Part shown: piece by piece, positions 17,915-29,182 of the stretch
How positions within the stretch are numbered: the stretch's first letter is position 1
How the letters are laid out: the number at the start of each line of letters is the position of its first letter
Source of the DNA: Colwellia sp.
Lineage (GTDB): Bacteria > Pseudomonadota > Gammaproteobacteria > Enterobacterales > Alteromonadaceae
Length of the DNA: 64,000 nucleotides
NCBI GenBank assembly: GCA_013215655.1
Contig: JABSOX010000014.1
Location: forward strand, 62,001 to 126,000
Reading direction: 5' to 3'
The notes under the pieces: model-generated
The model's input: only the letters and a program-made list of their open reading frames with translations
Database searches by the model: none
What the model was told of the DNA's origin: nothing
Position numbers and translations under genes: made by a program

Positions 17915-20800
17915 CTATAGTGAATTAAGCAGTTCTTCTGCAGCTTTTCTTTCGGCAAAATTCTGTTGAGACTGAATTGCATATTCTAATTCGACAATCG
18001 CTTCTTTATCTCGTCCAACATGATGTAAAGTGTAAGCTAAGTGATACCTGATACTTGCATCACTTGCATCAATGGAGCTTGCTTTTCTTAAGACACTCAA
18101 TGCTTGCTCAAATTTTGTCTTCGTCGCTAATATCCACCCAAAGGTATCTAAAATGGCACTCGATGCTGGTTTTAATTCACTCGCTTGTTGTGCATAAATT
18201 TCTGCAGCTTCCAAGTCATCAAACATACTCGCAAAAGCCAAATTATTTAAGACATCGGCTCTATTTGGCAATGCCTTAAGTCGAAAAATCCTTAAATACT
18301 GTTGTTTAGCTTCAGCATAGCGTTGCTCAAGTAATAAAAAATCTGCAAACATGTTTCTATAATAAAAATTGCTTTGTTGCTTATTTAAAGTGTTGACCAA
18401 TTGCTGTTCAAAATCATCCTTTTGAAAACCGGAAATTGCCAAGTTATAGGCCTTAGCCAGTGCCATACCGTTATTATTATTTAATTCAAATGCTTTTAAG
18501 TAACTCGTTTGCGCTGCTTCGGCTTTACGTCTAGATAAGAACAAGTCGCCTTCTAACATCACCACTTGAGAATTCTGAATATTGTTGCCTTTAAGTTGAG
18601 AAATTTTCTTCTCAGCCGTTTCCGTGTTTTTTTCGTAGATACTAAGTTTTGCATCGGCAAAAGCAAGTTCGTTGAGCTTGGGTGCTATTTCCAAAGCACG
18701 GTTGAGACTAATACGAGCGCCCGTTAGATCATGAGCTCTACGCTGTAAACGAGCTAGCGTTATTAGATCCTGTGCATCATCATTCCATATGCCTTTAAGA
18801 ATATCCATCTGCTTTTTAGCTTGTGTTCTTTCTCCCATAGCTAAAAATATTTCCACCTTGATCAATAGGTAAGCACCTGATAATCGATCACTTTTAAGTA
18901 AAGTGGAGAGTCTATTTAATGCCTGTTCATATTGTCCAGTAAGCTTGAATAACTGCACTAACATTTCATGACCAGCTATGTTTCTTTTATCAAGCTGCAA
19001 CAATTTATTAAGTACTTCAATTGCACCGAGGGAGTTTCCTAATGCTATTTCTGTTTTTGCTAATAATAATCGACTTTGAATATGTTTAGGTTTTATTTTA
19101 ATTAACGTCAGTAATCTTTTTTTGGCCTGCTGCGGTCGTTTTAAGTCGAGTAAAGCCGACGCCTGATTATATTTAGCAGCAAAATGGTGAGCATCAAGAT
19201 TTAGCAAGTGTTCCAATACCTGATAGGCTTGTTTTGGTTGATTTATTTTGATCAATGCCGCCGCCATTACATTGAGCAAAGCGATATCATCAGGATGCTC
19301 AACCAGTAGTTTAGTCACTAAACGTCCGGCTTTGTGGTATTGATCGGCAGCCATATACAATTCAAGCAAATAGCTTTCAAACTGCAGATCATTTTGTTTA
19401 TTATTGGCCTGCTCGATGAGTGTTATTGCTTCGCTTAACTGTTTGCGGCTGTATAAAACACGCGCTTCAGCTAAAAGCACTGTAGTGAAATTTGGGAAGG
19501 ATTTCTTTAAGTTGACAATAATGCTCTCACATTTAAAGCCTTTATTACTTTCGATATAAAGATCACAAAGCAGCAGCGCCGCCTCCAAATTTTTAACCAC
19601 TTTATCGAGATTTCTATCTAGTATCTCTCTGGCCAGACTACGTTGTCCAACTTTAAGGTAAGAGTGTGCAATCATCAGCGTAGCATGGAAATTATCAGCG
19701 TTGTTAGTTTGATATTGTATTAAGTTGCGAATAGCTGATTCATAATTATCTAATAAATAGGCGGTAATGCCATTGATAAACAATATCCAATCATTGTCTA
19801 ATAGTACTTGCTCTGGTACTTGACTGATTTGTTGACTCAATTGACCGAGAATTTCTTTAGCAAGTTTACTGTCATCACTATTATCGCGTTTGGCCAATAA
19901 TAATTTAGCTTTTAGTAAACGTGCTCGGGGATCGTCAGGCGTTTCTTCTAATATCTCATCGACCATAATTATCGCTTGGTTATTTGCCCCTGATTCCATA
20001 TGCAATGAGACGAGTGCACGTTTTGAATCGAGATAATCAGGATTTAAGGACAAAGAGTAGTTGAAGGCTTTTAATGCCTGCTCATGATCTTGTTGCTGTT
20101 TGAATAGCTGGCCTTGTAAGTGCCAACTTAAATAGTCATCTGGCGAAATATCAAAAGCACGTATTAACAAAATGTTGGCTTGTTTAAATTGCCCAGTTTT
20201 AATATAAAAAGCCACTAGGCCATGAAGTGCCGAATTTACATTAATGCTTCGCTTATTTGTGCTAGCCGCCGAGTATCGTAGGGCTAGTTTATAGGCCTGT
20301 AATTCGTTAGTTAAATCTCTTAAGTGCCCATATGCTCTGGCTTTTTGCATCTGCCAATGGAATTGTAGTTCTGACGTTAATCTATAATCATGACTTAAAG
20401 CGAATAGTTCATCAAAACGTCGTTCGTATAATAATGACTCTCCTAATAAAGGTATAATAAGAGTGATATCACCACCCAATGCCAACGCTTCATACAGTAC
20501 TAACGTAGCATCGATAAAATACCCATTTATTAACAAAATCTTGCCCATCAAAATTTTACCGGGGATATGATCAACGTTATTTTTAAGGGTGTTTTTTAAA
20601 TGGATATACGCAGCTTCAATTTCACCGTCATTATAACTAAGCAACGCTTTTTCATAATCATCTGCTCCGGCTATTGTTACAACTTTGTCTTGTTGTGCCT
20701 TTGTTGTATATTCGACTTGAACAGCTTGGGCAAAAGACGCTGCAAATACGAACAATATTGATAAAGTAAATAGTGATAACAATCGTTTTTGGTTAACCAT
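17915..20800 (-). CDS. Large periplasmic TPR protein, PrsT-like
   Basis: I choose ATG 20800 over the longer frame from 20905. It gives a proper signal peptide (MVNQKRLLSLFTLSILFVF, cut near AQAVQ) and has CAGG 6-7 bp before it. The 961-residue product is made of more than twenty TPR-like helical pairs (for example YLSWHLQGQLFKQQQDHEQA and FGWILATKTKFEQALSVLRK). The length, export and position beside a PEP-CTERM protein fit PrsT, the TPR component of exosortase/PEP-CTERM systems. It lacks the lipobox cysteine found in typical PrsT. No exosortase gene is in the window, so the link rests on the neighbour. Confidence 0.75.
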   Translation of the reverse strand: MVNQKRLLSLFTLSILFVFAASFAQAVQVEYTTKAQQDKVVTIAGADDYEKALLSYNDGEIEAAYIHLKNTLKNNVDHIPGKILMGKILLINGYFIDATLVLYEALALGGDITLIIPLLGESLLYERRFDELFALSHDYRLTSELQFHWQMQKARAYGHLRDLTNELQAYKLALRYSAASTNKRSINVNSALHGLVAFYIKTGQFKQANILLIRAFDISPDDYLSWHLQGQLFKQQQDHEQALKAFNYSLSLNPDYLDSKRALVSLHMESGANNQAIIMVDEILEETPDDPRARLLKAKLLLAKRDNSDDSKLAKEILGQLSQQISQVPEQVLLDNDWILFINGITAYLLDNYESAIRNLIQYQTNNADNFHATLMIAHSYLKVGQRSLAREILDRNLDKVVKNLEAALLLCDLYIESNKGFKCESIIVNLKKSFPNFTTVLLAEARVLYSRKQLSEAITLIEQANNKQNDLQFESYLLELYMAADQYHKAGRLVTKLLVEHPDDIALLNVMAAALIKINQPKQAYQVLEHLLNLDAHHFAAKYNQASALLDLKRPQQAKKRLLTLIKIKPKHIQSRLLLAKTEIALGNSLGAIEVLNKLLQLDKRNIAGHEMLVQLFKLTGQYEQALNRLSTLLKSDRLSGAYLLIKVEIFLAMGERTQAKKQMDILKGIWNDDAQDLITLARLQRRAHDLTGARISLNRALEIAPKLNELAFADAKLSIYEKNTETAEKKISQLKGNNIQNSQVVMLEGDLFLSRRKAEAAQTSYLKAFELNNNNGMALAKAYNLAISGFQKDDFEQQLVNTLNKQQSNFYYRNMFADFLLLEQRYAEAKQQYLRIFRLKALPNRADVLNNLAFASMFDDLEAAEIYAQQASELKPASSAILDTFGWILATKTKFEQALSVLRKASSIDASDASIRYHLAYTLHHVGRDKEAIVELEYAIQSQQNFAERKAAEELLNSL

Positions 20801-20944
20801 TAAAAACCTGCTTATTCTATATAATGAATGAAACATTCGGATAATTGACTGCTTAGAATCACATACATTACGGTATTTTACTTTAATTGTTAATAGGGTA
20901 TACAACTTTAGACTAGCCTGTTATTCCCTTGAAATTCTACACAT

Positions 20945-20974
20945 AAAAAAGACCACTTAATGTGGTCTTTTTTT
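20945..20974 (-). terminator. Intrinsic terminator after the PEP-CTERM gene
   Basis: AAAAAAGACCAC, a short loop, then GTGGTCTTTTTTT form a stem with T-tracts on both strands. It separates the PEP-CTERM gene from the TPR gene, so these two are transcribed independently. Confidence 0.88.
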
Positions 20975-21013
20975 ACCTACAACTAATATTATAGCTCTAT
21001 CAGTGAATGACTA

Positions 21014-22450
21014 TTACGCTTTAGTAGCTTTTATGCGGCTACGACCTAATCCTAATAGGGCTAAAGCAAACAAAATTAATGATGACGGTTCAGGTACAGA
21101 CTGAGGTGGTGGCGTCTCTGTCGATGCTAGAGCACAGCGATTCCAGCGATTACTAGATCCCATTAATATTTGGTTACTAATAAATTGTGCGCAACCCTGA
21201 GCATTTTGTATGTTGATTACGGTGCCAGCACTATCACTGCCATTTATGGCAGGATTAAAAATAGATGCTTTTTTGTCACCACTACCATCATTTTTAGTTT
21301 GACCTAAAAGAGTTGTTCTATCGGGGTTAAAATCAGTGAGATCCCACAAACCTATACCACCTAGAATAACGTTACTTAGATCAAATACTTGATTAGTGTC
21401 TTTATAGGCATCTTGAAAAAATATAGCCCCTAAATCGTCTATAACATCACTTGAATTATCTATACCTGTACCAGCATTTATACCACCGCCAAGAATAATT
21501 GACGCATTGTCAAAATGAAAATGAGTTCCATTTTTCATTCTAAAAATTGCAATAGTTCCCTCTGTCGACTTAAGAACCCAATTTGTGTTCTTAACAAGAA
21601 ATTCATCACTGCCTATATCAATATCGATGACTGCATAGCCGTCATCATTATTATCTAAAGCGTCAAGGTCAGTAATTACCGGGTTATTTTGGTCTTTAAG
21701 ATTGACATTCGTCCATGGTGAAGAGTTAGTGTCGCTATATTTATATATACCCTCCGTACTGGTATCGTTCCATATAGAGTCTGCGGTTAGATTAATAATC
21801 CAGTCTCGTTGAGCCTCAAGTTCGTCTAATAAATCAGTAGGGTCAAACGTCGTAATTCCGTTATTTGTTCCTGAAGTTAAGTTTTCCTTTACATCATTTT
21901 CAATGTTTGTATCGCCATCGTCTTTAAAAAAGACGGAATTACTTACTGATGCTTTACAAGGGTTAGCATTAGTTCCTGCGCGATTACATTCAATACCTAC
22001 ATCTGCATTAATATCGACATTACTAGCGGAAAACTGTGCATTTCTCCCTGTTATCGCTACGTTACCACTATAATCTACCCCTTCAAATAGTGGTCGAGAT
22101 TCTGAAAACTCAAAACCCTTTCCTATTAAACTTAACCCTCCATCATATCCTCCGCCAAGACGCTGTACAGAGTGGTCAGGAGTACCATCTGAAATTATTT
22201 CCTGATCTGCTCCTAATTCACCATTTTGCAAGTCAAATGATGTAAAATTATTTCCTGAGGTGTGTTCACCGGTTGCGATAACGAGATATTTCTGTGTCTC
22301 AGTCGTGGTAACAGCAGCAAAGGCACTGAAGGACATCATTGAAAACAGTCCGACACCGAGAATTAATTGTAATTTTGATTTTTTGAACTGAGTAATGATC
22401 ATGCTGTATTCATAGCTTCTTTTGCTAAAAGCTATGTATCTCCTATACAT
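21014..22450 (-). CDS. PEP-CTERM sorting-signal protein
   Basis: 478 residues from ATG 22450; an in-frame ATG at 22402 (MIITQFKKSK) is an alternative and gives a more usual signal peptide (LQLILGVGLFSMMSFSAFA). The C-terminus has the full sorting signal: VPEPSS, a hydrophobic stretch (LILFALALLGL), then the basic tail GRSRIKATKA. Exosortase cleaves such signals, usually for secreted proteins involved in exopolysaccharide or biofilm. The middle part is a beta-rich acidic region (DINADVGIECN, ILGGGINAG) with no domain I recognise. Two cysteine pairs are present. A predicted sigma-54 promoter lies upstream. Confidence 0.85.
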   Translation of the reverse strand: MYRRYIAFSKRSYEYSMIITQFKKSKLQLILGVGLFSMMSFSAFAAVTTTETQKYLVIATGEHTSGNNFTSFDLQNGELGADQEIISDGTPDHSVQRLGGGYDGGLSLIGKGFEFSESRPLFEGVDYSGNVAITGRNAQFSASNVDINADVGIECNRAGTNANPCKASVSNSVFFKDDGDTNIENDVKENLTSGTNNGITTFDPTDLLDELEAQRDWIINLTADSIWNDTSTEGIYKYSDTNSSPWTNVNLKDQNNPVITDLDALDNNDDGYAVIDIDIGSDEFLVKNTNWVLKSTEGTIAIFRMKNGTHFHFDNASIILGGGINAGTGIDNSSDVIDDLGAIFFQDAYKDTNQVFDLSNVILGGIGLWDLTDFNPDRTTLLGQTKNDGSGDKKASIFNPAINGSDSAGTVINIQNAQGCAQFISNQILMGSSNRWNRCALASTETPPPQSVPEPSSLILFALALLGLGRSRIKATKA

Positions 22451-22530
22451 GTCAGTGAACTGACTAAATCGTATATCCTTTACATATCCGTTTACTGACT
22501 AAATTTATTTCACCAATAATTGTACATACA

Positions 22531-22546
22531 TGCAATTAACGCACCT
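22531..22546 (-). promoter_or_regulatory. Predicted sigma-54 promoter of the PEP-CTERM gene
   Basis: Read on the minus strand this is AGGTGCGTTAATTGCA. GG and GC are exactly 10 bp apart, with the preserved CG and TTGCA elements of the consensus TGGCACG-N4-TTGCW. It starts about 80 bp before ATG 22450. PEP-CTERM genes are known targets of the sigma-54-dependent PrsK/PrsR system, which supports the call. The rest of this 340-bp gap shows only AT-rich DNA. Confidence 0.55.
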
Positions 22547-22790
22547 TATATTTAAGCCTTTGTTTTAATTTAATAAAATTTACAAATAAAATTTATACGG
22601 GTGTATTTTATAAAATGTGTAAAAAAAGCTGTCACTAATTGCAGCGTATCTTTGAAATTAAAATGATGATTACATAAATTAATACGATGTGACTATCCGT
22701 GTATAATTTGCTTAGTTGAATATATTGATAAGAAAGGACTTTAGTGTACCGCTCGACATTTCTTACGAAAGATCAAGCGGTTACTAAATT

Positions 22791-23200
22791 TGGTGAGTTG
22801 ACCGCATAAGCCGGGTTTTGTATCTCTTCCGAAGAAAAGTGACAATCATTCGTCTAGGCCTTAAATCGCTCTAAGGCTCAAGCAACCTACCCGGTTTCCA
22901 CGCGAGCCACGCTTATATTATTAAAGCTTACGCCTAAATAATCATGAAACCCTATTTGGTCTTGCTCCAGGTGGAGTTTACCCTGCAATTACTGTTACCA
23001 GCAATCCGGTGCGCTCTTACCGCACCCTTTCAGCCTTACCTGTGAATCCCGAAGGAAACCATCGGCGGTCTTCTCTCTGCTGCACTTGTCGTCGGCTTGC
23101 GCCGCCCAGGCGTTACCTGGCACCCTGCTCATTGGAGCCCGGACTTTCCTCCCGCTAGAAATACTTACGCAAACTAGCCAGCGATTGTCTGGTCAACTCG
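22791..23200 (-). ncRNA. rnpB: RNase P RNA
   Basis: The minus strand carries the conserved pieces of bacterial class A RNase P RNA in order: a 5' end with GAGTTGACCAGACAATCGC, GGAAAGTCCGGGCTCC, GTGCCAGGTAACGCCTGG, GGTAAACTCCACCTGGAGCA, CAAATAGGGTTTCAT, GGGTAGGTTGCTTGAGCC, and a 3' end GGTCAACTCACCA that pairs with the 5' end. The ends are set by comparison with E. coli M1 RNA and are accurate to a few bases. About 410 nt, somewhat longer than the 377 nt of E. coli. It provides the catalytic RNA that matures tRNA 5' ends. Confidence 0.96.
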
Positions 23201-23206
23201 GCGCGC

Positions 23207-23240
23207 ATTCTACCGTAACAATTAACTTATCGCTAATAAA
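23207..23240 (-). promoter_or_regulatory. rnpB promoter with GC-rich discriminator
   Basis: On the minus strand TAGAAT (23212-23207) lies about 7 bp before the rnpB 5' end and is followed directly by GCGCGC, the type of discriminator seen in growth-rate-controlled promoters. The -35 region (about TTAGCG) is weak. Confidence 0.55.
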
Positions 23241-23361
23241 TATTTTACTTTTACGAACTTTAGCAAATGAATTAAAGAGTTTACCCTGACGATAATTACT
23301 TACCTAGCTTAGGGTTAATGGTTAATGTAATAGTTTGAGATAAAACAACAAACACGAACTT

Positions 23362-24552
23362 TTACAGCAAAGTTGACAGGATGTCATTTTGCATCACAGT
23401 TCGGACTCGATATTCTTCAATCTCACCTTCTTGATATGCCCTACCAGTAAAAACCACAACGGAGTCAATTTCTGGTAATACAAAAATATACTGCCCACCA
23501 TAACCATCAGCATAAAAACTCTGAATTTCTTGTCCTTTAACATTGAAACTAGTGAGCCACCATTGATAAGAATAACCCCAATCTTCCGCATCGTGATAAC
23601 GCGTAGTAGATTCCTCTATCCATGATTCACTAATAATTTGTTCACCATTCCATACGCCTTTATTAAGAAATAGTTGCCCAAACTTAGCCATATCACGTGG
23701 TGATAAATATAATGCACTGCCGGTATGTAACTGACCATCTAAGGCCCAATAGGTATATTTTTCTATTCCTAAAGGTGCAAATAAATTTTGCTCCATAAAA
23801 CTTGTGATACTTTGCCCTGTCGCATGTTCAAGTAGTCGACCCAAACCAAATGATACTCCCGTTGAATAAGTAAAAGTTTCTCCGGGTGTCGTTGCCATAG
23901 GTCGACTCAATAAAAAATTAATGGGATCACTGGCGTTATTCATTTGGCTATTTAAGTTGTTGTTATTAAGATAGGAAACGTTCCATTCATCCCAAACATA
24001 ACCATGTCGCATGGTTAACCAATTTTTTAAGGTAATATTTTCCTTATCTTCATTCCAACCATTTACAGGTAATTTGTGACTGAAATAATCATGAACTTTG
24101 ACATCGACACTCGGTATGTCTCCTTTGTCTATGGCGATTCCAATCAAAGCAGAAGTAAAGCTCTTGGTCACAGAGTTTAAGATATGAAGACTAAGGTCTT
24201 GATTATTTGCCCAACCATCAGCTAAATCGAGCTTTGAGCGGAAATTTTCTTCAAAAATTATTTTTCCATTTTTGATAACCATTACCGAATCTATATGGCG
24301 ATAACCATCATTTTCATCGTTTATTTTTTTTACTAAATTTTCAAAATCCGAAGACTCAAGCGATAATTCATTTAAATGGGCTGTTTCCCATCCGTCATTT
24401 TGCACTACTGGTTGTTGATAAATATAATTATCGAAGGACAGATCAGTTACCGCATTATTTTCATTACTTGCGGAGCCACCACAACCAGAGCCTAATATAA
24501 TTAACCAAATAATTAAAAAAATTGAATTTTTATTCAATAAAATATAATGCAT
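23362..24552 (-). CDS. Serine hydrolase of the beta-lactamase/class C family
   Basis: 396 residues beginning with a hydrophobic export signal that ends at a possible lipobox (LGSGC, C24, imperfect). The active-site SxxK is NSVTKSF, followed by YSTG in the YxN position and the late motif GYGGQYIF in place of the KTG box. The order and spacing match penicillin-recognising serine hydrolases close to esterase or 6-aminohexanoate-dimer hydrolases rather than true beta-lactamases. It likely works in the periplasm on an ester, amide or peptide. It has no operon partner, so the substrate is open. Confidence 0.83.
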   Translation of the reverse strand: MHYILLNKNSIFLIIWLIILGSGCGGSASNENNAVTDLSFDNYIYQQPVVQNDGWETAHLNELSLESSDFENLVKKINDENDGYRHIDSVMVIKNGKIIFEENFRSKLDLADGWANNQDLSLHILNSVTKSFTSALIGIAIDKGDIPSVDVKVHDYFSHKLPVNGWNEDKENITLKNWLTMRHGYVWDEWNVSYLNNNNLNSQMNNASDPINFLLSRPMATTPGETFTYSTGVSFGLGRLLEHATGQSITSFMEQNLFAPLGIEKYTYWALDGQLHTGSALYLSPRDMAKFGQLFLNKGVWNGEQIISESWIEESTTRYHDAEDWGYSYQWWLTSFNVKGQEIQSFYADGYGGQYIFVLPEIDSVVVFTGRAYQEGEIEEYRVRTVMQNDILSTLL

Positions 24553-24716
24553 AACAGCCTCTTTTTAAGATAAAATTGACTAAATAATTTATCAGCAAGT
24601 GAAAATTGAATTAGCAAAACTTATTATTTAAGCATAAAGGCTTGTTCGAAAAACGACCACATTTGAATGGGAGTTAATAACGATTAGGTGTAACAGATTA
24701 TGTCGTTATTCCACTG

Positions 24717-25565
24717 TTATTTTTTATAGGTTAGCGACAACTCATAAAGATCTTTTTTATTGACTTGAAATATTTCTGCGGTAATTGCACACGCTTTTTT
24801 AGGGGGAAGCTCTTTTAATAGAAGTTTTAATGATCTTTCTACATTCGCCGAAATATCATGTTCTTTGACTAATGCACCACTAATTATAAGTACCATTTCA
24901 CCTTTTAATTGATTGGGATCTTCTTGTAACCAACTCAATAAATTTATGGCACTATCAGAATGAACAGTTTCAAAGGTTTTTGTTAATTCTCTAGCGATAA
25001 CCACATAACGGTCACCACCCAATACTTTTACAATATCTTCAATAGTATCAATGGCTCGCCTTGGTGCATCATAAAAAACCATGGTGCGTGATTCATCGAG
25101 TAACTCACTTAATTTTGTTTGTCTAGCTCCTGACTTTGATGGTAAGAAACCTTCAAATGTAAATCGATCGGTAGGTAGCCCTGCAACCGATAAAGCGGAT
25201 ATAGCGGCACATGCTCCCGGAATAGGGCTAACAGGTAAACCTAATTGACGACAATGACGTACCAGATGAAAACCAGGATCACTGATCAACGGTGTGCCAG
25301 CATCTGACACCAACGCAATGCTTTTACCTTGTTGCAATAGCTCTGCTATCTGTTCTTGTCGTTGTCGTTCGTTATGATCATGCATCGACATTGTGCGGTT
25401 TTTAATTGAATAAGCTGTCAAAAGTTTTTGTGTATGACGTGTATCTTCACAGGCAATAATGTCTACTTGCGATAAAATATCAAGAGCCCTTTGACTAATA
25501 TCACCTAGGTTGCCAATAGGCGTAGCAACGATATACAAAGTCCCTGAATTTATCTGTGTTTGCAT
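24717..25565 (-). CDS. rsmI: 16S rRNA 2'-O-ribose C1402 methyltransferase
   Basis: 282 residues, full length for RsmI. It has YIVATPIGNLGDISQRA at the start, ACEDTRHTQKLL, and SDAGTPLISDPG, the SAM-binding and dimer motifs of this tetrapyrrole-methylase-fold family. RsmI 2'-O-methylates C1402 in the ribosomal P site. It diverges from lpoA, the same order as in E. coli and other gammaproteobacteria. Confidence 0.97.
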   Translation of the reverse strand: MQTQINSGTLYIVATPIGNLGDISQRALDILSQVDIIACEDTRHTQKLLTAYSIKNRTMSMHDHNERQRQEQIAELLQQGKSIALVSDAGTPLISDPGFHLVRHCRQLGLPVSPIPGACAAISALSVAGLPTDRFTFEGFLPSKSGARQTKLSELLDESRTMVFYDAPRRAIDTIEDIVKVLGGDRYVVIARELTKTFETVHSDSAINLLSWLQEDPNQLKGEMVLIISGALVKEHDISANVERSLKLLLKELPPKKACAITAEIFQVNKKDLYELSLTYKK

Positions 25566-27513
25566 GTAATGTGATCACTGTAGTTGAGAGAAAAGAAAAT
25601 GACGTTTATTATAAGATACAATTCTAATATACACCCGTGATACTTCACAATGCAGTTTTCAGGTAACATGGGTATAAAGCGATAAAACACGGATTTATAA
25701 GTGGTTACTCAAACAAGTTTTTTTTCCAACTCTAAATACATTCTTAGTAGCGCAGTCCTCGCTTTTTTATTGGCAAGTTGTGCCACGTCCAAAAAAACAT
25801 CAATAATTAAGCCAAGTCAACAAGTCACTGTTGAAGATAACAGCACAGCTACTGCAAAAATATCAGCGCAACAATACCTTCTAAATGCTGCCAATGTTTC
25901 AACGCAACAAGCCATACCGCTATTAATTGAAGCTAGCGCTGCTTTTCTTGCAGAAGAAAACTACTTAAAGTCATTATGGGTTGCCAACCAAGTATCAGCA
26001 CTACTGCAGAATTCGGCTCAGCAGTACAAAATCGCTATAATTAAAGCGGATAATTTAGTGCAATTAAGTGAAGTTAATCAAGCTCACAATCAAATACAAC
26101 AAGCTGAATTATATAATAAAAATAAAAAACACTCTTTACGCTACTTTCAATTAAGGGCAATTATTCAGAAAGAAAGAGGCTTAATAATCGCGGCACTAGA
26201 TGCATCTTTACGAGCATTATCGATGAATGTTAATACAACTGATAACGAGGTAATGACTCTTTGGCATGAACTTAGCCGTTTATCTCAATGGCAACTTCAG
26301 CAACTTGTAGTACTAAAATCACCACACATTAACGGTTGGCAACAAATACTGAACTATGGTTATCAGTTTGGACATGAACAGCAGCGTTTTCATCGCTATT
26401 TAACACAATGGCAGCGTAAAAATCCTAATCACCCTGCTAATATCGTGATAAACCAATTAAAAGAAACACCTATTCTTATCGTAAATAAAATTACAAACAT
26501 TGCCGTGATTTTACCATTATCCGGTAACCAACAATCTGCGGGCAGTGTAGCTCAACAGGGTATTCTTGCTGCTTATAATAACGATGAAGATATCACCTTA
26601 CACTTTATTGATGCCAATAAAGTTGATATGGCGACGTTACCGTCAACTTTTTTAGAAAACGAAATTGATTATGTGATTGGCCCGTTGTTAAAAAAGCATG
26701 TACACAGTTATTTAAATATCTTAAATAATGAACTCCCTACACTGTTATTAAACATATCATCTGATGTGCCAATGCAGCCAAACCATGTGGCGTTGTCAAT
26801 GAGACGTGAAGATGAAGCGATACAAGCGGCAACAACATTAAGCAAACAAGATTTTAAGCACCCTATCGTTTTCAGTCTCAATGACAATGTTAGCCAGCGT
26901 ATTGCTAAATCATTTGCTCAACAATGGTTTATGACCGCCAATATACAGCCTGAAATTGTCTACTTTGATAGAAACGCTGATATGCAAAAATTATTGAAGA
27001 AAAGCCTCGATGTTAGTGAGAGTCAAAAAAGAATCAAAAACATTGAATTACGTCTTCGTCAAAATATTAAAACAGAGTCAAGAAATAGACGTGATTTAGA
27101 CATGATTTATTTAGTCGCCTCTCCTACAGCAACACGATTATTAAAACCCTATATTGATGTAAATATCAGCACCTATGCCTCACTTATCCCTATTTTTGCA
27201 AGTTCTTTAAGCCATAGTGGTAAAGTAGATGCTAGCGAACGAAAAGATCTAGACGGGCTGAGTTTTACTGAGATGCCTTGGTTATTATCAAGTAAGTATC
27301 AGAATAAACCACTGCAGCAACTCAGCCATAAACTATGGCCCGAACGTAGTGATAGCTTGCAACGTATTTTTGCCATGGGTTTTGATAGCTATAATCTAGT
27401 AAAGAAGATTCCTGCAATGAAAGCTGAACCCTATATAAGACATTTTGGTCAAACAGGTGTGCTTAAATTGGATGCACAAAATATACTGACGCGTAGTTTA
27501 TTATGGGGTAAAT

Positions 27514-28531
<1,018 letters not shown>

Positions 28532-28532
28532 T

Positions 28533-29108
28533 ATGCCAATCAAAAATTTAGCAGCATTATTAGCTTGTATTGCAATGTTACAAGGATGTGTTGCCGTAGC
28601 TGTGGTAGCAGTTACAGGGGGGGCTGGTGTTGCTGCTGATGAGCGCACCTTAGGTAAACAAATTGATGATCAAAGAATAGAACTAGCTGCCCATCATGAC
28701 TTAAGTGCACATCAAGCGTTACAAGACAATGCAAACCTACAGGTGGTTAGTGTTAATGGCAGTGTTTTAGTTGTTGGACAAGCAGCCAACAGCTACCTTC
28801 GTGATTTGGCGATTAAAACGATTACCAGTGTCAATGGTGTATTACACGTACATAACCAAATACGTATCAGCAACGAAATTTCCTTTACCACGAAAACAAA
28901 TGATCTATGGTTAACATCTAAAGTAAAAGCCGCATTTTTTGCTGATGAAAAAATTAGTGCCACTAATATTAAGGTTGTTACTGAAAATGGCGAGGTGTTT
29001 TTGTTGGGATTAATTTCACCAACACAGGCAAACTCTGCTGTTGATATTGCCAGAAATATCGGTGGTGTAAATAGGGTTTTTAAAATGTTTGAATATCAAA
29101 CAAATTAA
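28533..29108 (+). CDS. dolP: BON-domain outer-membrane lipoprotein
   Basis: 191 residues with a lipoprotein signal (ACIAMLQGC, C19) and two BON domains (about 48-110 and 125-190, with NGSVLVVGQA and NGEVFLLGLIS). DolP (YraP) binds anionic phospholipid at sites of division and supports outer-membrane integrity and BAM function. It begins 1 bp after diaA stops. Confidence 0.93.
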   Translation: MPIKNLAALLACIAMLQGCVAVAVVAVTGGAGVAADERTLGKQIDDQRIELAAHHDLSAHQALQDNANLQVVSVNGSVLVVGQAANSYLRDLAIKTITSVNGVLHVHNQIRISNEISFTTKTNDLWLTSKVKAAFFADEKISATNIKVVTENGEVFLLGLISPTQANSAVDIARNIGGVNRVFKMFEYQTN

Positions 29109-29152
29109 CCGTATTGCCCATAAACACTCTATTTTTCACATTAATTCACAAG

Positions 29153-29182
29153 AAATGAAGCAAGGTATTACTTGCTTCATTT
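29153..29182. terminator. Bidirectional hairpin between dolP and sspB
   Basis: AAATGAAGCAAG pairs perfectly with CTTGCTTCATTT across a 6-base loop. The convergent sspB stop codon (29177-29179) lies inside the right arm. T-tracts are short on both sides, so termination strength is uncertain. Confidence 0.6.

Noticed and set aside
20801..20905. 35 extra N-terminal residues on the PrsT-like protein
   Set aside because: They precede a complete signal peptide that starts at ATG 20800 and lack a ribosome site of their own.
17753..22889. Integrative element with rnpB as attachment site
   Set aside because: No integrase is present, and the copied segment lacks the rnpB 3' end that a typical attachment duplication would include. 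A duplication scar is kept as a finding instead.
23086..23289. 67-codon open frame on the plus strand
   Set aside because: It lies antisense over the 5' part of rnpB and its promoter; the sequence is explained by the RNA gene.
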